Shown in pieces: positions 36,192 through 44,735 of a stretch of 64,000 nucleotides of DNA (position 1 is its first letter; each line of letters opens with the position of its first letter). A program made the position numbers and the translations under genes. The stretch spans positions 19,076 through 83,075 of the forward strand of contig DATJVP010000025.1 of assembly GCA_035581425.1 (NCBI GenBank), read 5' to 3'. The notes under the pieces are model-generated. The model was not told where the DNA came from. It made no database searches and saw only the letters and a list, made by a program, of their open reading frames with translations. The stretch is from DASZHJ01 sp035581425. Lineage in GTDB: Bacteria > Pseudomonadota > Alphaproteobacteria > ATCC43930 > CGMCC-115725.

Positions 36192-37352
36192 ATGAGTTCC
36201 TGCATCGCGCTGGTGGTAGCGGCGGGTCGCGGCACTCGCATCGGCGGGCCGCTTCCGAAGCAATATCTGCCGTTGGCGGGAGAGCCGCTGCTGCGCCACA
36301 CGCTGCGCGCACTCGCGCGTCACCCGAGACTCTCGGCCGTGCGCGCGGTCATCCATCCCGCCGACCGAGCGCTCTATGACGAGTGCGCACGGGGACTGAG
36401 TTTGCTTCCGCCGGTTGACGGTGGCGCGCAACGACAGGATTCCGTGCGCCTCGGTCTCGAGAGTCTCGCCGAGAGCGCACCCGAGACAGTTGCCATTCAC
36501 GATGGCGCGCGCCCCTTCGTCGAGGAGGCGCTCGTCGACCGCGTGCTCCTTGCATTGGAGCGCGCTCCCGGCGCGATCCCCGCGCTTCCCGTCGCCGACA
36601 CGGTGAAGCGCGGGCGCGACGGGACCATCGTCGAGACCGTCGACCGCAGCCAGCTCTGGCGCGCACAGACGCCTCAGGCGTTCCACTACCGCCCCATCCT
36701 GGAGGCACACCGCGCCGCCGCGGGGCTCGAGCTCTCGGACGACGCGGCGGTGGCGGAGCGCGCGGGTCTCGCGGTGGCGCTCGTCCCCGGGAGCGAGGAG
36801 AATTTCAAGGTGACGACCTCCGATGATCTCGCCCGCGCCGAGCGCTCGCTCGCCGCGGGGCTCGGCGATGTCAGGACGGGGCAAGGCTACGACGTGCACC
36901 CGCTCGGGCCCGGCGAGCGGGTCTGGCTTTGCGGGATCGCGGTGCCGCACACGCACGCTCTCATCGGACACTCGGACTCGGATGTCGGCTTGCACGCGAT
37001 CACCGACGCGATCCTGGGGGCGCTTGGTGCCGGCGACATCGGCCAGCACTTCCCGCCGAGCGACCCGCGCTGGCGCGGCGCCTCCTCCGACCGATTCCTT
37101 AGCCACGCCGCCGAGCTCGTCGCAGCGCGCGGCGGGCGCATCGCGCATGTCGACGTGACCCTCGTCTGCGAACGTCCGAAAATCGCGCCGCATCGGGACG
37201 CCATGGTCGCACGGATCGCGGAGATACTCGGCCTTGCCCGCGACCGCGTGAGCGTCAAGGCGACTACCACCGAGAAGCTCGGCTTCACCGGGCGCGAGGA
37301 AGGGATCGCCGCGCAAGCGGTGGCGACGATCCGCCTGCCGTTCCGGACCTGA
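36192..37352 (+). CDS. ispDF: Bifunctional IspD/IspF of the MEP isoprenoid pathway
   Basis: A 386-residue fusion. IspD (about 1-225: VAAGRGTRIGGPLPKQYLPL, DGARPFV, TPQAFHY) makes CDP-methylerythritol. IspF (about 226-386: GYDVHPLGPG, IGHSDSDVGLHAITDA, ATTTEKLGFTGR) forms methylerythritol cyclodiphosphate. The IspE step is encoded elsewhere. The fusion is a hallmark of alphaproteobacteria and some epsilonproteobacteria. The ATG at 36192 gives the exact IspD N terminus. pgpA follows after 4 bases. Confidence 0.97.
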   Translation: MSSCIALVVAAGRGTRIGGPLPKQYLPLAGEPLLRHTLRALARHPRLSAVRAVIHPADRALYDECARGLSLLPPVDGGAQRQDSVRLGLESLAESAPETVAIHDGARPFVEEALVDRVLLALERAPGAIPALPVADTVKRGRDGTIVETVDRSQLWRAQTPQAFHYRPILEAHRAAAGLELSDDAAVAERAGLAVALVPGSEENFKVTTSDDLARAERSLAAGLGDVRTGQGYDVHPLGPGERVWLCGIAVPHTHALIGHSDSDVGLHAITDAILGALGAGDIGQHFPPSDPRWRGASSDRFLSHAAELVAARGGRIAHVDVTLVCERPKIAPHRDAMVARIAEILGLARDRVSVKATTTEKLGFTGREEGIAAQAVATIRLPFRT

Positions 37353-37356
37353 ACGC

Positions 37357-37836
37357 ATGGCGCGACCGCCGCTCGGTGATCCCGCGATGCTGCTCGCGAG
37401 CGTCGGCGGGGTGGGCCTTCTACCGGCGGCGCCGGGGACCTGGGGCTCGCTTGTGGGAGTCGCGATCGCGTGGGCGATCCCGCAGCCGAGCTCGCTTCTT
37501 CCTCTCTGCGCGATTCTCCTCGCCGCGGGCTTGTGGGCCTCCGATAGCGTCGCCCGGACGAGCGGTATCGCCGATCCCGGCTTCATCGTCATCGACGAGG
37601 TCGTCGGCCAGGCCCTCGCGCTCGCCCTCGCTCCGCATTCTCCCTGGGCCTTCGCGTTCGGCTTCGTGCTCTTCCGGATCTTCGATATCCTCAAGCCCTG
37701 GCCGATCCGTCAGATTGAAGCCAAATTCCGCAATGGATTCGGCGTGATGGTCGATGATCTTGCGGCGGCAGTTTATGCCGGCGCCGTTCTGCTCATCGGC
37801 ATTAAGATCTATCCGGAACTCTCTCATGTCACATGA
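37357..37836 (+). CDS. pgpA: Phosphatidylglycerophosphatase A
   Basis: A 159-residue inner-membrane enzyme that removes phosphate from phosphatidylglycerophosphate to give phosphatidylglycerol. Family features are GVGLLPAAPGTWGSL, VIDEVVGQ, the FRIFDILKPWPI segment and MVDDLAAAVYAG, with three or four hydrophobic helices. It overlaps the next gene by 11 bases. Confidence 0.94.
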   Translation: MARPPLGDPAMLLASVGGVGLLPAAPGTWGSLVGVAIAWAIPQPSSLLPLCAILLAAGLWASDSVARTSGIADPGFIVIDEVVGQALALALAPHSPWAFAFGFVLFRIFDILKPWPIRQIEAKFRNGFGVMVDDLAAAVYAGAVLLIGIKIYPELSHVT

Positions 37837-38317
37837 TTTTTCTGGCCTTGCCAAAGCGATACTTGAGGTGTGTCGGCGGCACTCCCTCAAACTCGCAACC
37901 GCGGAGTCCTGCACTGGTGGCATGGTGGTCGCGGCATTGACGGAGATTGCGGGCTCGTCGGACGTGGTGGAGCGCGGGTTCGTGACGTATTCCAACGCGG
38001 CCAAGATGGAATTGCTGGGCGTGCCGGCGGAACTCATCGACTCCCACGGCACCGTGAGTGCGGATGTCGCTGCCGCCATGGCCGAGGGTGCCGTCGGCCA
38101 TGCGCCCGTCGACCTCGCGGTCTCGATCACGGGGATCGCCGGACCCGGCGGCGCCACGCCCACGAAGCCGGTCGGCCTCGTTTATCTCGGGATTCTTCGC
38201 AAGGGGCGGGCCGTGCGGACGGAGCGCCATATCTTCCCCGGCGACCGTAAGGCCGTGCGCGAGGCCTCGACGCAGCGCGCGCTGGAGCTTCTGCTGGGAG
38301 CCGCGCGAGCCGGCTAA
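37826..38317 (+). CDS. pncC: Nicotinamide-nucleotide amidase (CinA C-terminal domain)
   Basis: A 163-residue stand-alone CinA C-terminal domain with LATAESCTGGMV, the catalytic serine in AESCTGG and SITGIAGPGG. It hydrolyses nicotinamide mononucleotide to nicotinate mononucleotide, feeding NAD recycling. The ATG at 37826 inside the end of pgpA is chosen. It ends 4 bases before nadC on the opposite strand, so three NAD genes are adjacent here. Confidence 0.9.
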   Translation: MSHDFSGLAKAILEVCRRHSLKLATAESCTGGMVVAALTEIAGSSDVVERGFVTYSNAAKMELLGVPAELIDSHGTVSADVAAAMAEGAVGHAPVDLAVSITGIAGPGGATPTKPVGLVYLGILRKGRAVRTERHIFPGDRKAVREASTQRALELLLGAARAG

Positions 38318-38321
38318 GGCT

Positions 38322-39188
38322 CTAGTCGCTCTCGAAATCGAGGCCGATGTCGAGGATCGGGGCGCTGTGCGTGATCCATCCCGCGGAGATCATATCGACC
38401 CCGGTCGCTGCGATGGCTGCGGCGCTCTCCGCGGTAATGCGGCCGGAGGCCTCGACGACCACGCCCGCCGCTGACGCCATACCCGCGGCCCGGCGCATAT
38501 CCGGGATCGGCATGTTGTCGAGCATGATCACGTCGGCCCGGGCATCGATGGCCTCTCGAACCTGTTCCAGACGATCCACCTCGATCTCGATCTTGACCAT
38601 GTGACCGAGACGCTCTCGCGCTTTGCTCACCGACGCGCCGATGCCGCCCGCAAGCGCGATGTGGTTGTCCTTGATGAGGACAGCGTCATCGAGGCCGAAG
38701 CGGTGATTGACGCCCCCGCCGACGCGCACCGCGTATTTCTCGAGCGCGCGCAGGCTGGGCGTGGTCTTTCGCGTATCGCAGACCCGGGCGCGCGTGCCTT
38801 GAACGGCATCCACAAGGGCACGAGTTGCCGTCGCGATGCCCGAAAGCCGGCACAGGAAGTTCAGTGCTACCCGCTCCGCCGAGAGCAGCGCCCTCGCCTT
38901 CCCCGCGACAGTGGCGATCGCGGCGCCGGCCGTGACATCGTCGCCGTCGTGCCGCAGCACCTCGACCTTCGTTTGGGGATCGAGCAGGCGGAAGGCCGTC
39001 GCAGCCACCTCGATCCCCGCGACGATCCCCGGTTGGCGCGCCGCAAGGATGCCGCGTGCCCGCGCTTCCGCGGGAATGATTGCATCGCTGGTGATGTCGC
39101 CAGCGCGTCCGAGGTCTTCCGCGAGCGCCGCACGGACGATGGGCTCGATGATGATGGGGGAGAGTCCGATGATTTCAGCTCGCTCCAT
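38322..39188 (-). CDS. nadC: Quinolinate phosphoribosyltransferase
   Basis: A 288-residue enzyme converting quinolinate and PRPP to nicotinate mononucleotide. Motifs: EDLGRAGDITSDA, DTRKTTPSLRALEKYAV, GGGVNHRFGLDDAVLIKDNH and EASGRIT. It starts 11 bases after the nadA stop, forming a nadA-nadC operon. nadB is not between them. The same frame runs open across nadA, but the conserved N terminus begins here. Confidence 0.96.
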   Translation of the reverse strand: MERAEIIGLSPIIIEPIVRAALAEDLGRAGDITSDAIIPAEARARGILAARQPGIVAGIEVAATAFRLLDPQTKVEVLRHDGDDVTAGAAIATVAGKARALLSAERVALNFLCRLSGIATATRALVDAVQGTRARVCDTRKTTPSLRALEKYAVRVGGGVNHRFGLDDAVLIKDNHIALAGGIGASVSKARERLGHMVKIEIEVDRLEQVREAIDARADVIMLDNMPIPDMRRAAGMASAAGVVVEASGRITAESAAAIAATGVDMISAGWITHSAPILDIGLDFESD

Positions 39189-39199
39189 GGCCGATTCCC

Positions 39200-40225
39200 T
39201 CAGCGTTTTCCAACCGTGAGCATACGCTCGACCGCGCGGCGGGCCCGCTCGGCAATCGTGGGGTCGACGGTAACGGCATGGGTCATCGTCTCCAGCGAGC
39301 GCCGGATCTTCGCGAGCGTGATCCGCTTCATGTGCGGGCAAAGATTGCAGGGCCGCACGAACTCCACCTCGGGATGATCGGCCGCGAGGTTGTCGCTCAT
39401 GGAGCATTCCGTGACCATCACGACGCGCCTGGGCTTGTGTGTCGCGACGTAGTCCGACATACCCGCTGTCGAGCCTGCGAAATCCGCCTCTGCGATCACC
39501 TCCGGCGGACATTCCGGATGCGCCAGCACGATCACGTCGGGATGGCTCTCGCGGAAGCTTTTGATGTCGGCGGCGCTGAAGCGCTCGTGCACCTCGCAAT
39601 GTCCTTTCCAGGCGACGATCTCCACCCCCGTCTGCTTTGCGACGTTCCGCGCGAGATACTCGTCGGGAATGAAGATCACTTTCGGCGCGCCCAGGCTCTC
39701 CACCACCTCGACAGCATTCCCCGAAGTGCAGCAGATGTCCGATTCCGCCTTCACTTCGGCCGAGGTATTGACGTAGGTCACGACGGGAAGCCCCGGATAG
39801 CGCTCGCGCAGCAAGCGCACATCCGCCCCGGTGATCGAGGCAGCGAGCGAGCAGCCCGCTTTGAGGTCGGGGATGAGCACGGTCTTCTCGGGATTGAGGA
39901 GCTTCGCGGTCTCCGCCATGAAATGGACGCCCGCCAGCACGATCACCTCTGCAGAGGTCTTTGCGGCAGCGCGCGCTAGCGCCAGCGAATCCCCAACGAT
40001 ATCCGCAACCCCATGATAGATCTCCGGCGTCTGGTAATTGTGCGCGAGTACGATCGCGTGCCGTGCGAGCTTCAGCGCCAGGATCGCGTCGATGTCGGGC
40101 GCAAAAAACCGCCACTCTCCCGGCGGGATCACCCGCTCGACCTTGCCGTAGAGTTCCCCGAGCCGTCCCGAGAAGGCCTCCCGGCCAAGTGGGGCTCCGG
40201 CGCTGGGGATGGTGCCTGGTTCCAT
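39200..40225 (-). CDS. nadA: Quinolinate synthase A
   Basis: A 341-residue [4Fe-4S] enzyme that condenses iminoaspartate and dihydroxyacetone phosphate to quinolinate. Cluster cysteines are expected in DICCTSGNA, AHPECPPE and RPCNLCPHMKR; VLAHNYQTPEIY is the typical N-terminal segment. AGGGAGAG (40238-40231 on the minus strand) is the ribosome-binding site. It is embedded in a 17-bp palindrome proposed as a NadQ operator, so regulator binding would cover both promoter-proximal DNA and the site encoding the leader. Confidence 0.96.
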   Translation of the reverse strand: MEPGTIPSAGAPLGREAFSGRLGELYGKVERVIPPGEWRFFAPDIDAILALKLARHAIVLAHNYQTPEIYHGVADIVGDSLALARAAAKTSAEVIVLAGVHFMAETAKLLNPEKTVLIPDLKAGCSLAASITGADVRLLRERYPGLPVVTYVNTSAEVKAESDICCTSGNAVEVVESLGAPKVIFIPDEYLARNVAKQTGVEIVAWKGHCEVHERFSAADIKSFRESHPDVIVLAHPECPPEVIAEADFAGSTAGMSDYVATHKPRRVVMVTECSMSDNLAADHPEVEFVRPCNLCPHMKRITLAKIRRSLETMTHAVTVDPTIAERARRAVERMLTVGKR

Positions 40226-40227
40226 TT

Positions 40228-40244
40228 ATACTCTCCCTGAGTAT
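40228..40244. promoter_or_regulatory. Palindromic operator at nadA, proximal copy
   Basis: ATACTC-TCCCT-GAGTAT: 6-bp arms around 5 bases. It begins 3 bases upstream of the nadA start codon and overlaps its Shine-Dalgarno sequence. It shares geometry and arm sequence with a second copy 55 bases further upstream. It is proposed as a NadQ-type repressor site; the link to NadQ is inferred. Confidence 0.6.
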
Positions 40245-40282
40245 TAGAGCGGCGAAAAAAGACGGCGCTGCCGCCACCCATA

Positions 40283-40299
40283 ATGCTGGGTATGAGCAT
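40283..40299. promoter_or_regulatory. Palindromic operator at nadA, distal copy
   Basis: ATGCTG-GGTAT-GAGCAT has the same 6-5-6 layout as the proximal copy. With both copies the arms agree on AT(A/G)CTC and GAG(T/C)AT, apart from one mismatch. A slightly larger symmetry (TAATGCT...AGCATTA, 40281-40301) surrounds it. Centre-to-centre distance is 55 bases. It lies 58 bases before the DUF2272 gene on the other strand. Confidence 0.55.
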
Positions 40300-40356
40300 T
40301 ACCGCTGTCAAGTCATTGCTTGCGAGAATATCCGGGGCTTGTCATCACTGCCGGGC

Positions 40357-41169
40357 ATGCGTGCCTCCGCCCTGCTACTGATTCTCCCGGTCATTCTCAT
40401 GGCTTGCGCGGGGCCACCACCGCCGTCGCCGCATGCGCCGGAATTTGCGCTCAAACCCTTCGAGCCCTTCAATCGGACCGATGCCGTCGCGATCGCGCTT
40501 CGGGAATGGCGGCTCTTCGGCGGGGTCGTCGCGGATGCCGCGAGTTCCGAGGGGCCAGAGCCGCCCGCGCCGGATAAACCGGAGCGCCAGCCAGGCCTTT
40601 GGCAACGCGTAGGCGAGTACTGGTGGATCGGCCTCGATCCCAAGTCGCCAGACGTGCGCTGGACGGGCAAGCACGATGCGAGCGGCGCCATCTTCCCCGC
40701 CTCCGAGGACGGTCGCTACGCCTGGTCGGCCGCCTTCATCTCCTATGTGATGCGCCTCGCCGGCGCCGGCAACCGCTTTCCCTACTCCGGCACTCACGCG
40801 ATCTATGTGAACGCGGCGGCAGCCGGGAAATCGTCGATCCTTCGGGCGCATCCCCCGGACGCCTACGCGCCGAAGCTCGGCGATCTCGTCTGCCTCGGGC
40901 GCGGCTCGGCGCAGGGCTTGACCTACGCCGACCTGCCGACCTCGAGCCCGTGGCCCGGACATTGCGCGATCGTCGTCGAAATCGTGCCCGGCAACATTTC
41001 CGTCGTCGGCGGCAATGTCGCCGATGCCGTGGCCCTCACCCATGTGCCCGTGACGCAAGACGGGATGCTCGCGGATAGCGGCGGCGTGCTCGTCGATCAG
41101 CAACACCGCTGGTTCGTGGTGCTGCAGGTGCTTTATGATGCCGAACAGGAGCCCGCCAACGACGAATAA
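40357..41169 (+). CDS. DUF2272-type lipoprotein
   Basis: A 270-residue lipoprotein with a short signal peptide and lipobox LMAC (Cys 17). The body resembles DUF2272 proteins, a CHAP/NlpC-like fold. In YAWSAAFISYVMRLAG the position of the usual catalytic cysteine is serine, and GHCAIVVEI holds the expected histidine. It may bind peptidoglycan or act as a hydrolase; activity is doubtful. It is divergent from nadA and followed by a TPR-protein gene. Confidence 0.7.
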   Translation: MRASALLLILPVILMACAGPPPPSPHAPEFALKPFEPFNRTDAVAIALREWRLFGGVVADAASSEGPEPPAPDKPERQPGLWQRVGEYWWIGLDPKSPDVRWTGKHDASGAIFPASEDGRYAWSAAFISYVMRLAGAGNRFPYSGTHAIYVNAAAAGKSSILRAHPPDAYAPKLGDLVCLGRGSAQGLTYADLPTSSPWPGHCAIVVEIVPGNISVVGGNVADAVALTHVPVTQDGMLADSGGVLVDQQHRWFVVLQVLYDAEQEPANDE

Positions 41170-41194
41170 TTGCCAAAAGGGCCTGAGGAAACGC

Positions 41195-42499
41195 ATGCGG
41201 CAGGATCGTTTCGGATTGTCCGTGACGACTGCGGCGACCGAGGCGCTCGACGCCTATGTCGCCGGCATCGACATGCTGCTCTCGGCCAATGCCGGAGCCG
41301 AAGGGCTGCTAACGCGTGCAGTCGAGCTCGATCCGAGCTTCGGCCTAGCTTGGATCGCGCTCGCTCGTGCGGCGCAGCTTGCGGGGCGGTTCGATGAGGC
41401 CAAGGCAGCCGCCGCACGCGCCCGCGATTGCGCGCCCAGCCTCAGCGAGCGCGAGCAGCGTCACATCGAGGCGATCGCGCTCGCCGTCAACGGCGAGGCG
41501 GCACGCGCCCAGGAGACGATCCTCACGCAGCTCCGCGATCATCCCCGCGATGCGCTGCCGCTCTCGCTGCTGCTGGGGGTCTACGGCATACTTTCCTTCA
41601 GCGGTCGCCCCGATCATCACGAAGCGCAACGTGCGCTCCTCGAGATGCTCGCGCCGCACTGGAATGGCGACTGGTGGTTCCTCGGCTATCTCGGCTGGTC
41701 CCATGCAGAGACCGGCAATCCCCAGAGCGGTGCTGCGCTTCTCGAGCGCGCGCTTTCCGCCAATCCCAGAAACGCCCATGGCGCGCACTCGCGCGTCCAC
41801 GCCCATGTCGAGCTCGGCGAGAGCGAGGCCGGGGCGGCATTTCTGCGAGCGTGGCTCCCGGCCTATGACCGCCGAAGCCAGCTCCATCCCCATCTCAACT
41901 GGCACCTCGCCCTCTTCGAGCTCGAACTCGGCGCACCCGAGCGCGCCTTCGAGCGCTATGGCGCGGCGATCCGCCCCGCCGCCGCGAGCTCTGCGCCCAT
42001 GCCGACTCTCGCGGATGCCGCGTCCTTCCTTTGGCGCTGCAACGTCTATGGCGTGGGGCCGCGCCCATTACCATGGGCGGAGGTCGCAGCGTTGGCCGAG
42101 CGCGCCTTTCCGAAGACCGGACTCACCTTCGCAGATCTCCACGCCGCGATGGCCGCCGCCGCGACGGATGCGGCTGCGCTGGAGCGCCGCATCGCGGAGC
42201 TCCAGCGTCGCTCGGAGGATGGCACACTGCCGCAGGGCGAGGTGGTGCCGCGCCTCTGTCGTGGCCTCGGCTCCTATGGCCGCGGCGACTACGACGAAGC
42301 CGCGACGCAGCTCGATCGGGCCATGCCCGATCTCACTCGCATTGCCGGCAGCCACGCCCAGCGCGAGGTCTTCGAGGATACGCTCATTGCGGCTTGCATG
42401 CAGAGCGGGAGACACGCGCGCGCCCGCTCGCTTCTCTCGGCGCGGCTCGAGCGTCGCCCCAGCGCGCGCGACCAGGCCTGGCTAGCCCAGACCTCTTAG
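41195..42499 (+). CDS. Tetratricopeptide-repeat protein, TTC38-like
   Basis: A 434-residue, soluble, helix-rich protein with TPR-like repeats throughout (for example AVELDPSFGLAWIALARAA). The overall pattern resembles the TPR38 family, whose biochemical role is unknown. The ATG at 41195, 26 bases after the DUF2272 stop, is chosen as start. Its stop overlaps the nadQ-like stop on the other strand. Confidence 0.75.
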   Translation: MRQDRFGLSVTTAATEALDAYVAGIDMLLSANAGAEGLLTRAVELDPSFGLAWIALARAAQLAGRFDEAKAAAARARDCAPSLSEREQRHIEAIALAVNGEAARAQETILTQLRDHPRDALPLSLLLGVYGILSFSGRPDHHEAQRALLEMLAPHWNGDWWFLGYLGWSHAETGNPQSGAALLERALSANPRNAHGAHSRVHAHVELGESEAGAAFLRAWLPAYDRRSQLHPHLNWHLALFELELGAPERAFERYGAAIRPAAASSAPMPTLADAASFLWRCNVYGVGPRPLPWAEVAALAERAFPKTGLTFADLHAAMAAAATDAAALERRIAELQRRSEDGTLPQGEVVPRLCRGLGSYGRGDYDEAATQLDRAMPDLTRIAGSHAQREVFEDTLIAACMQSGRHARARSLLSARLERRPSARDQAWLAQTS

Positions 42500-43494
42500 C
42501 TTGCGGAGGCTTTCCGCGCCTGCGGAAGACGCACGCCCGGCGCCGGTCGTTCCACCAGGACGTCGCGGCGGAAGCGGAATTTCTCGGCGGGACGGCCGCC
42601 GGTGCCGCGTTCGAGCACGCCCAGCGGCTCGACGAGCCCGCCCTGCTCCACGAGGCGGCGAAAGTTCTGCTTGTGCAGCGCCACGCCAGCCAGCGCCTCC
42701 ACCGCCTGCTGAAGCTGCAGCAGCGTGAAGGTCGGCGGCATCAGCTCGAACACGACGGGGCGGTATTTGAGCTTGCCGCGCAGACGGCTCATCGCGGTCG
42801 CGAGAATGCGACGGTGATCGAAGGCCATCGGCTGTCCCAGCCTGAGTATTTCGGGGTCGACCCGGGCACCGCGGTCCCGTGCCGCCTCCGCGACGAGACC
42901 CGCCTCGTAGAGCAGCTCGTACCGATCGAGCACGCGTTCCTCATCCCAGGGCGCGGGCGCCATGCCGAAGGCCAAGCGAACGCGCTCGTCGCGCCGGCGC
43001 CGCTCCTCTGCGGTGCCCCCGGACTTGATCCAAGCTGCAAGTCGCGGCTGCATCGTCTTCGCAACGATTGAGGGCCTGCCCTTCCGTCCGTCCTCCCAGG
43101 GAAAATACCGGTACCAATACTGCCACTGCGCACCGCCCTCACCCGCGGGCTTTGCCTCGCGCACGAGCGCGAGATAGCCGATCGAGACCGTGCGCGCAGC
43201 GCTCTCGCTGACGCGGGCCTCGCGGTCGCGGTCGGCGAAGGTGTAGAGCTGCTCCACATAGCCGAGGCTCAGCTTTGTCTGCTCGCCGACCCAGGCGCGC
43301 AAGCCGAGGTCGAGGGTGCGGTGACCGACGGGGTCGAAAGGCCCGAAGGGCAATGTCTCAGATGCGTCCCCGGGCTCTCCGGGCGAATGGCTCACCCGAC
43401 GCACGGTCAGCACGCGCGGCTCTCCGGCAGTGACGGCGATGACGACCGCTGTCAAGCCGATGACGATCTCCGAAGCGGAGGCGCGGCGCCGCAT
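42496..43494 (-). CDS. nadQ: Nudix-derived transcriptional regulator, NadQ/NrtR-like
   Basis: A 332-residue protein. The N-terminal two thirds has the Nudix fold of NrtR-type regulators (GYVEQLYTFADRDR, RTVSIGYLALVRE). The Nudix box itself is degenerate (LRAWVGEQTKLSL), so catalysis is unlikely. The C-terminal winged helix (about 235-310: YRPVVFELMPPTFTLLQLQQ in part, NFRRLVEQGGLVEP, GTGGRPAEKFRF) is close to NrtR. This architecture matches the alphaproteobacterial NadQ regulator of NAD synthesis, from memory of the family. nadA with two operator-like palindromes lies 2.3 kb away. It starts 7 bases after the hydroxyacid oxidase stop. Confidence 0.8.
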   Translation of the reverse strand: MRRRASASEIVIGLTAVVIAVTAGEPRVLTVRRVSHSPGEPGDASETLPFGPFDPVGHRTLDLGLRAWVGEQTKLSLGYVEQLYTFADRDREARVSESAARTVSIGYLALVREAKPAGEGGAQWQYWYRYFPWEDGRKGRPSIVAKTMQPRLAAWIKSGGTAEERRRRDERVRLAFGMAPAPWDEERVLDRYELLYEAGLVAEAARDRGARVDPEILRLGQPMAFDHRRILATAMSRLRGKLKYRPVVFELMPPTFTLLQLQQAVEALAGVALHKQNFRRLVEQGGLVEPLGVLERGTGGRPAEKFRFRRDVLVERPAPGVRLPQARKASAS

Positions 43495-43501
43495 TCGCTC
43501 C

Positions 43502-44587
43502 CTAGTAACCCTCCTCGATCAAGGGGAAGGCGCTCAGAACATGCGGCGTACGAACGGGCTCGGCCTTGTGTAGATACGATTTGTCCAGCTTCGAAAAGCT
43601 ATCGACGCCGAGAAGCCCGAGCACCGACCTGATTTCCATCTCCATCAGCTCGAGCACGCGCAGCACGCCGGCATGGCCAGCGGCGGCGAGCCCATAGAGA
43701 TAAAGCCGTCCCACGCAGACGAGATCGGCGCCGAGCGCGATCGCCTTCACGACATCGGTTCCGCGGCAGAAGGCGCCATCGACGTAGACCTTTGCGCGGC
43801 CTGCCACGGCCTCGACAATCTCCGGCAGGACATCGAGGCTGCCACGACCATGATCGAGCTGACGACCCCCGTGATTGGAAGCGTAGACCGCCGCAACGCC
43901 GTGCTCGCAAGCGAGTGCCGCGTCCTCGGCCGTCGCGATGCCCTTGAGGATCAGCGGAATGTCCCACTTGTCCTTGAAGCGTTTGACGTGATCCCAGTTG
44001 AGACCGGCCTGGAAATCGAACCCCGTGGCCCTCGCGCGCCAGGGCTTCACGAAGCGGCTCGCGATGTCCCGCTCGCGGCGGCTATAGATCGCGGTATCGA
44101 CGGTGATGCAGAAGGCGCGGTAGCCACCGTCGATTGCGCGCCGGACGTGATCGTCGACGAAGTCGTCGCCGCCGCGGACATAGAGCTGGAAGATCCGGCA
44201 CGCGCTCGGCGCCGCCGTCGCCGTTGCCTCGAGCCCAGGCTGCGTGACGGAGCTCAGGAACATCGGCACGCCGAACTCTCCTGCCGCCGCCGCGACCGTG
44301 GCGCCGCCGCCGGGATCGAAGGATTCGACCGATCCCACGGGCGCAAGCGCGACGGGTATCCGGATGCGCTCGCGAAGGAATTGTCCCGAGCAATCGATCT
44401 TCGAGACGTTGCGAAGGACCCGCGGCCGGAATGCCAGGGAGTCGAGCGCCAGCCGGTTGCGCCGCACCGTCGTCTCCGTCTCGGTGCCACCGGTGAGATA
44501 ATCCCAGATGTTCTTCGAGAGCTTTTCCCGCGCGGCCTTGACCAGTTCGTGAAGGGTGAGGAACTCCCCACTCGTTTCGCTTAGCAT
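43502..44587 (-). CDS. FMN-dependent alpha-hydroxyacid oxidase/dehydrogenase
   Basis: A 361-residue TIM-barrel flavoprotein of the lactate/glycolate/mandelate oxidase family. It has the phosphate- and substrate-binding YASNHGGRQLDHGRGSLDVLPEI region with the active-site His, IPVALAPVGSV near the FMN and ILKGIATAEDA. It oxidises a 2-hydroxyacid to a 2-oxoacid; the substrate is not clear. No membrane anchor is visible. It is immediately upstream of the nadQ-like gene. Confidence 0.88.
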   Translation of the reverse strand: MLSETSGEFLTLHELVKAAREKLSKNIWDYLTGGTETETTVRRNRLALDSLAFRPRVLRNVSKIDCSGQFLRERIRIPVALAPVGSVESFDPGGGATVAAAAGEFGVPMFLSSVTQPGLEATATAAPSACRIFQLYVRGGDDFVDDHVRRAIDGGYRAFCITVDTAIYSRRERDIASRFVKPWRARATGFDFQAGLNWDHVKRFKDKWDIPLILKGIATAEDAALACEHGVAAVYASNHGGRQLDHGRGSLDVLPEIVEAVAGRAKVYVDGAFCRGTDVVKAIALGADLVCVGRLYLYGLAAAGHAGVLRVLELMEMEIRSVLGLLGVDSFSKLDKSYLHKAEPVRTPHVLSAFPLIEEGY

Positions 44588-44735
44588 GACCGGGCCCGTG
44601 ATTGCCGTTGCCTCCGGGCAACCCTAGAGCCCGAGCCCCGTGGCGGCAACCGGATTGGCTTGGATTGTCGCTAACCGAAGCTCCTTGTTAACGCGGCGCC
44701 CTCTAAGCCATGCGGATTGCGCAGGGAGCGTCCGT

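Noticed and set aside
38322..40277. A 651-residue open frame including nadC
   Set aside because: The extension runs over nadA in a different frame and is a high-GC artefact; nadC starts at 39188.
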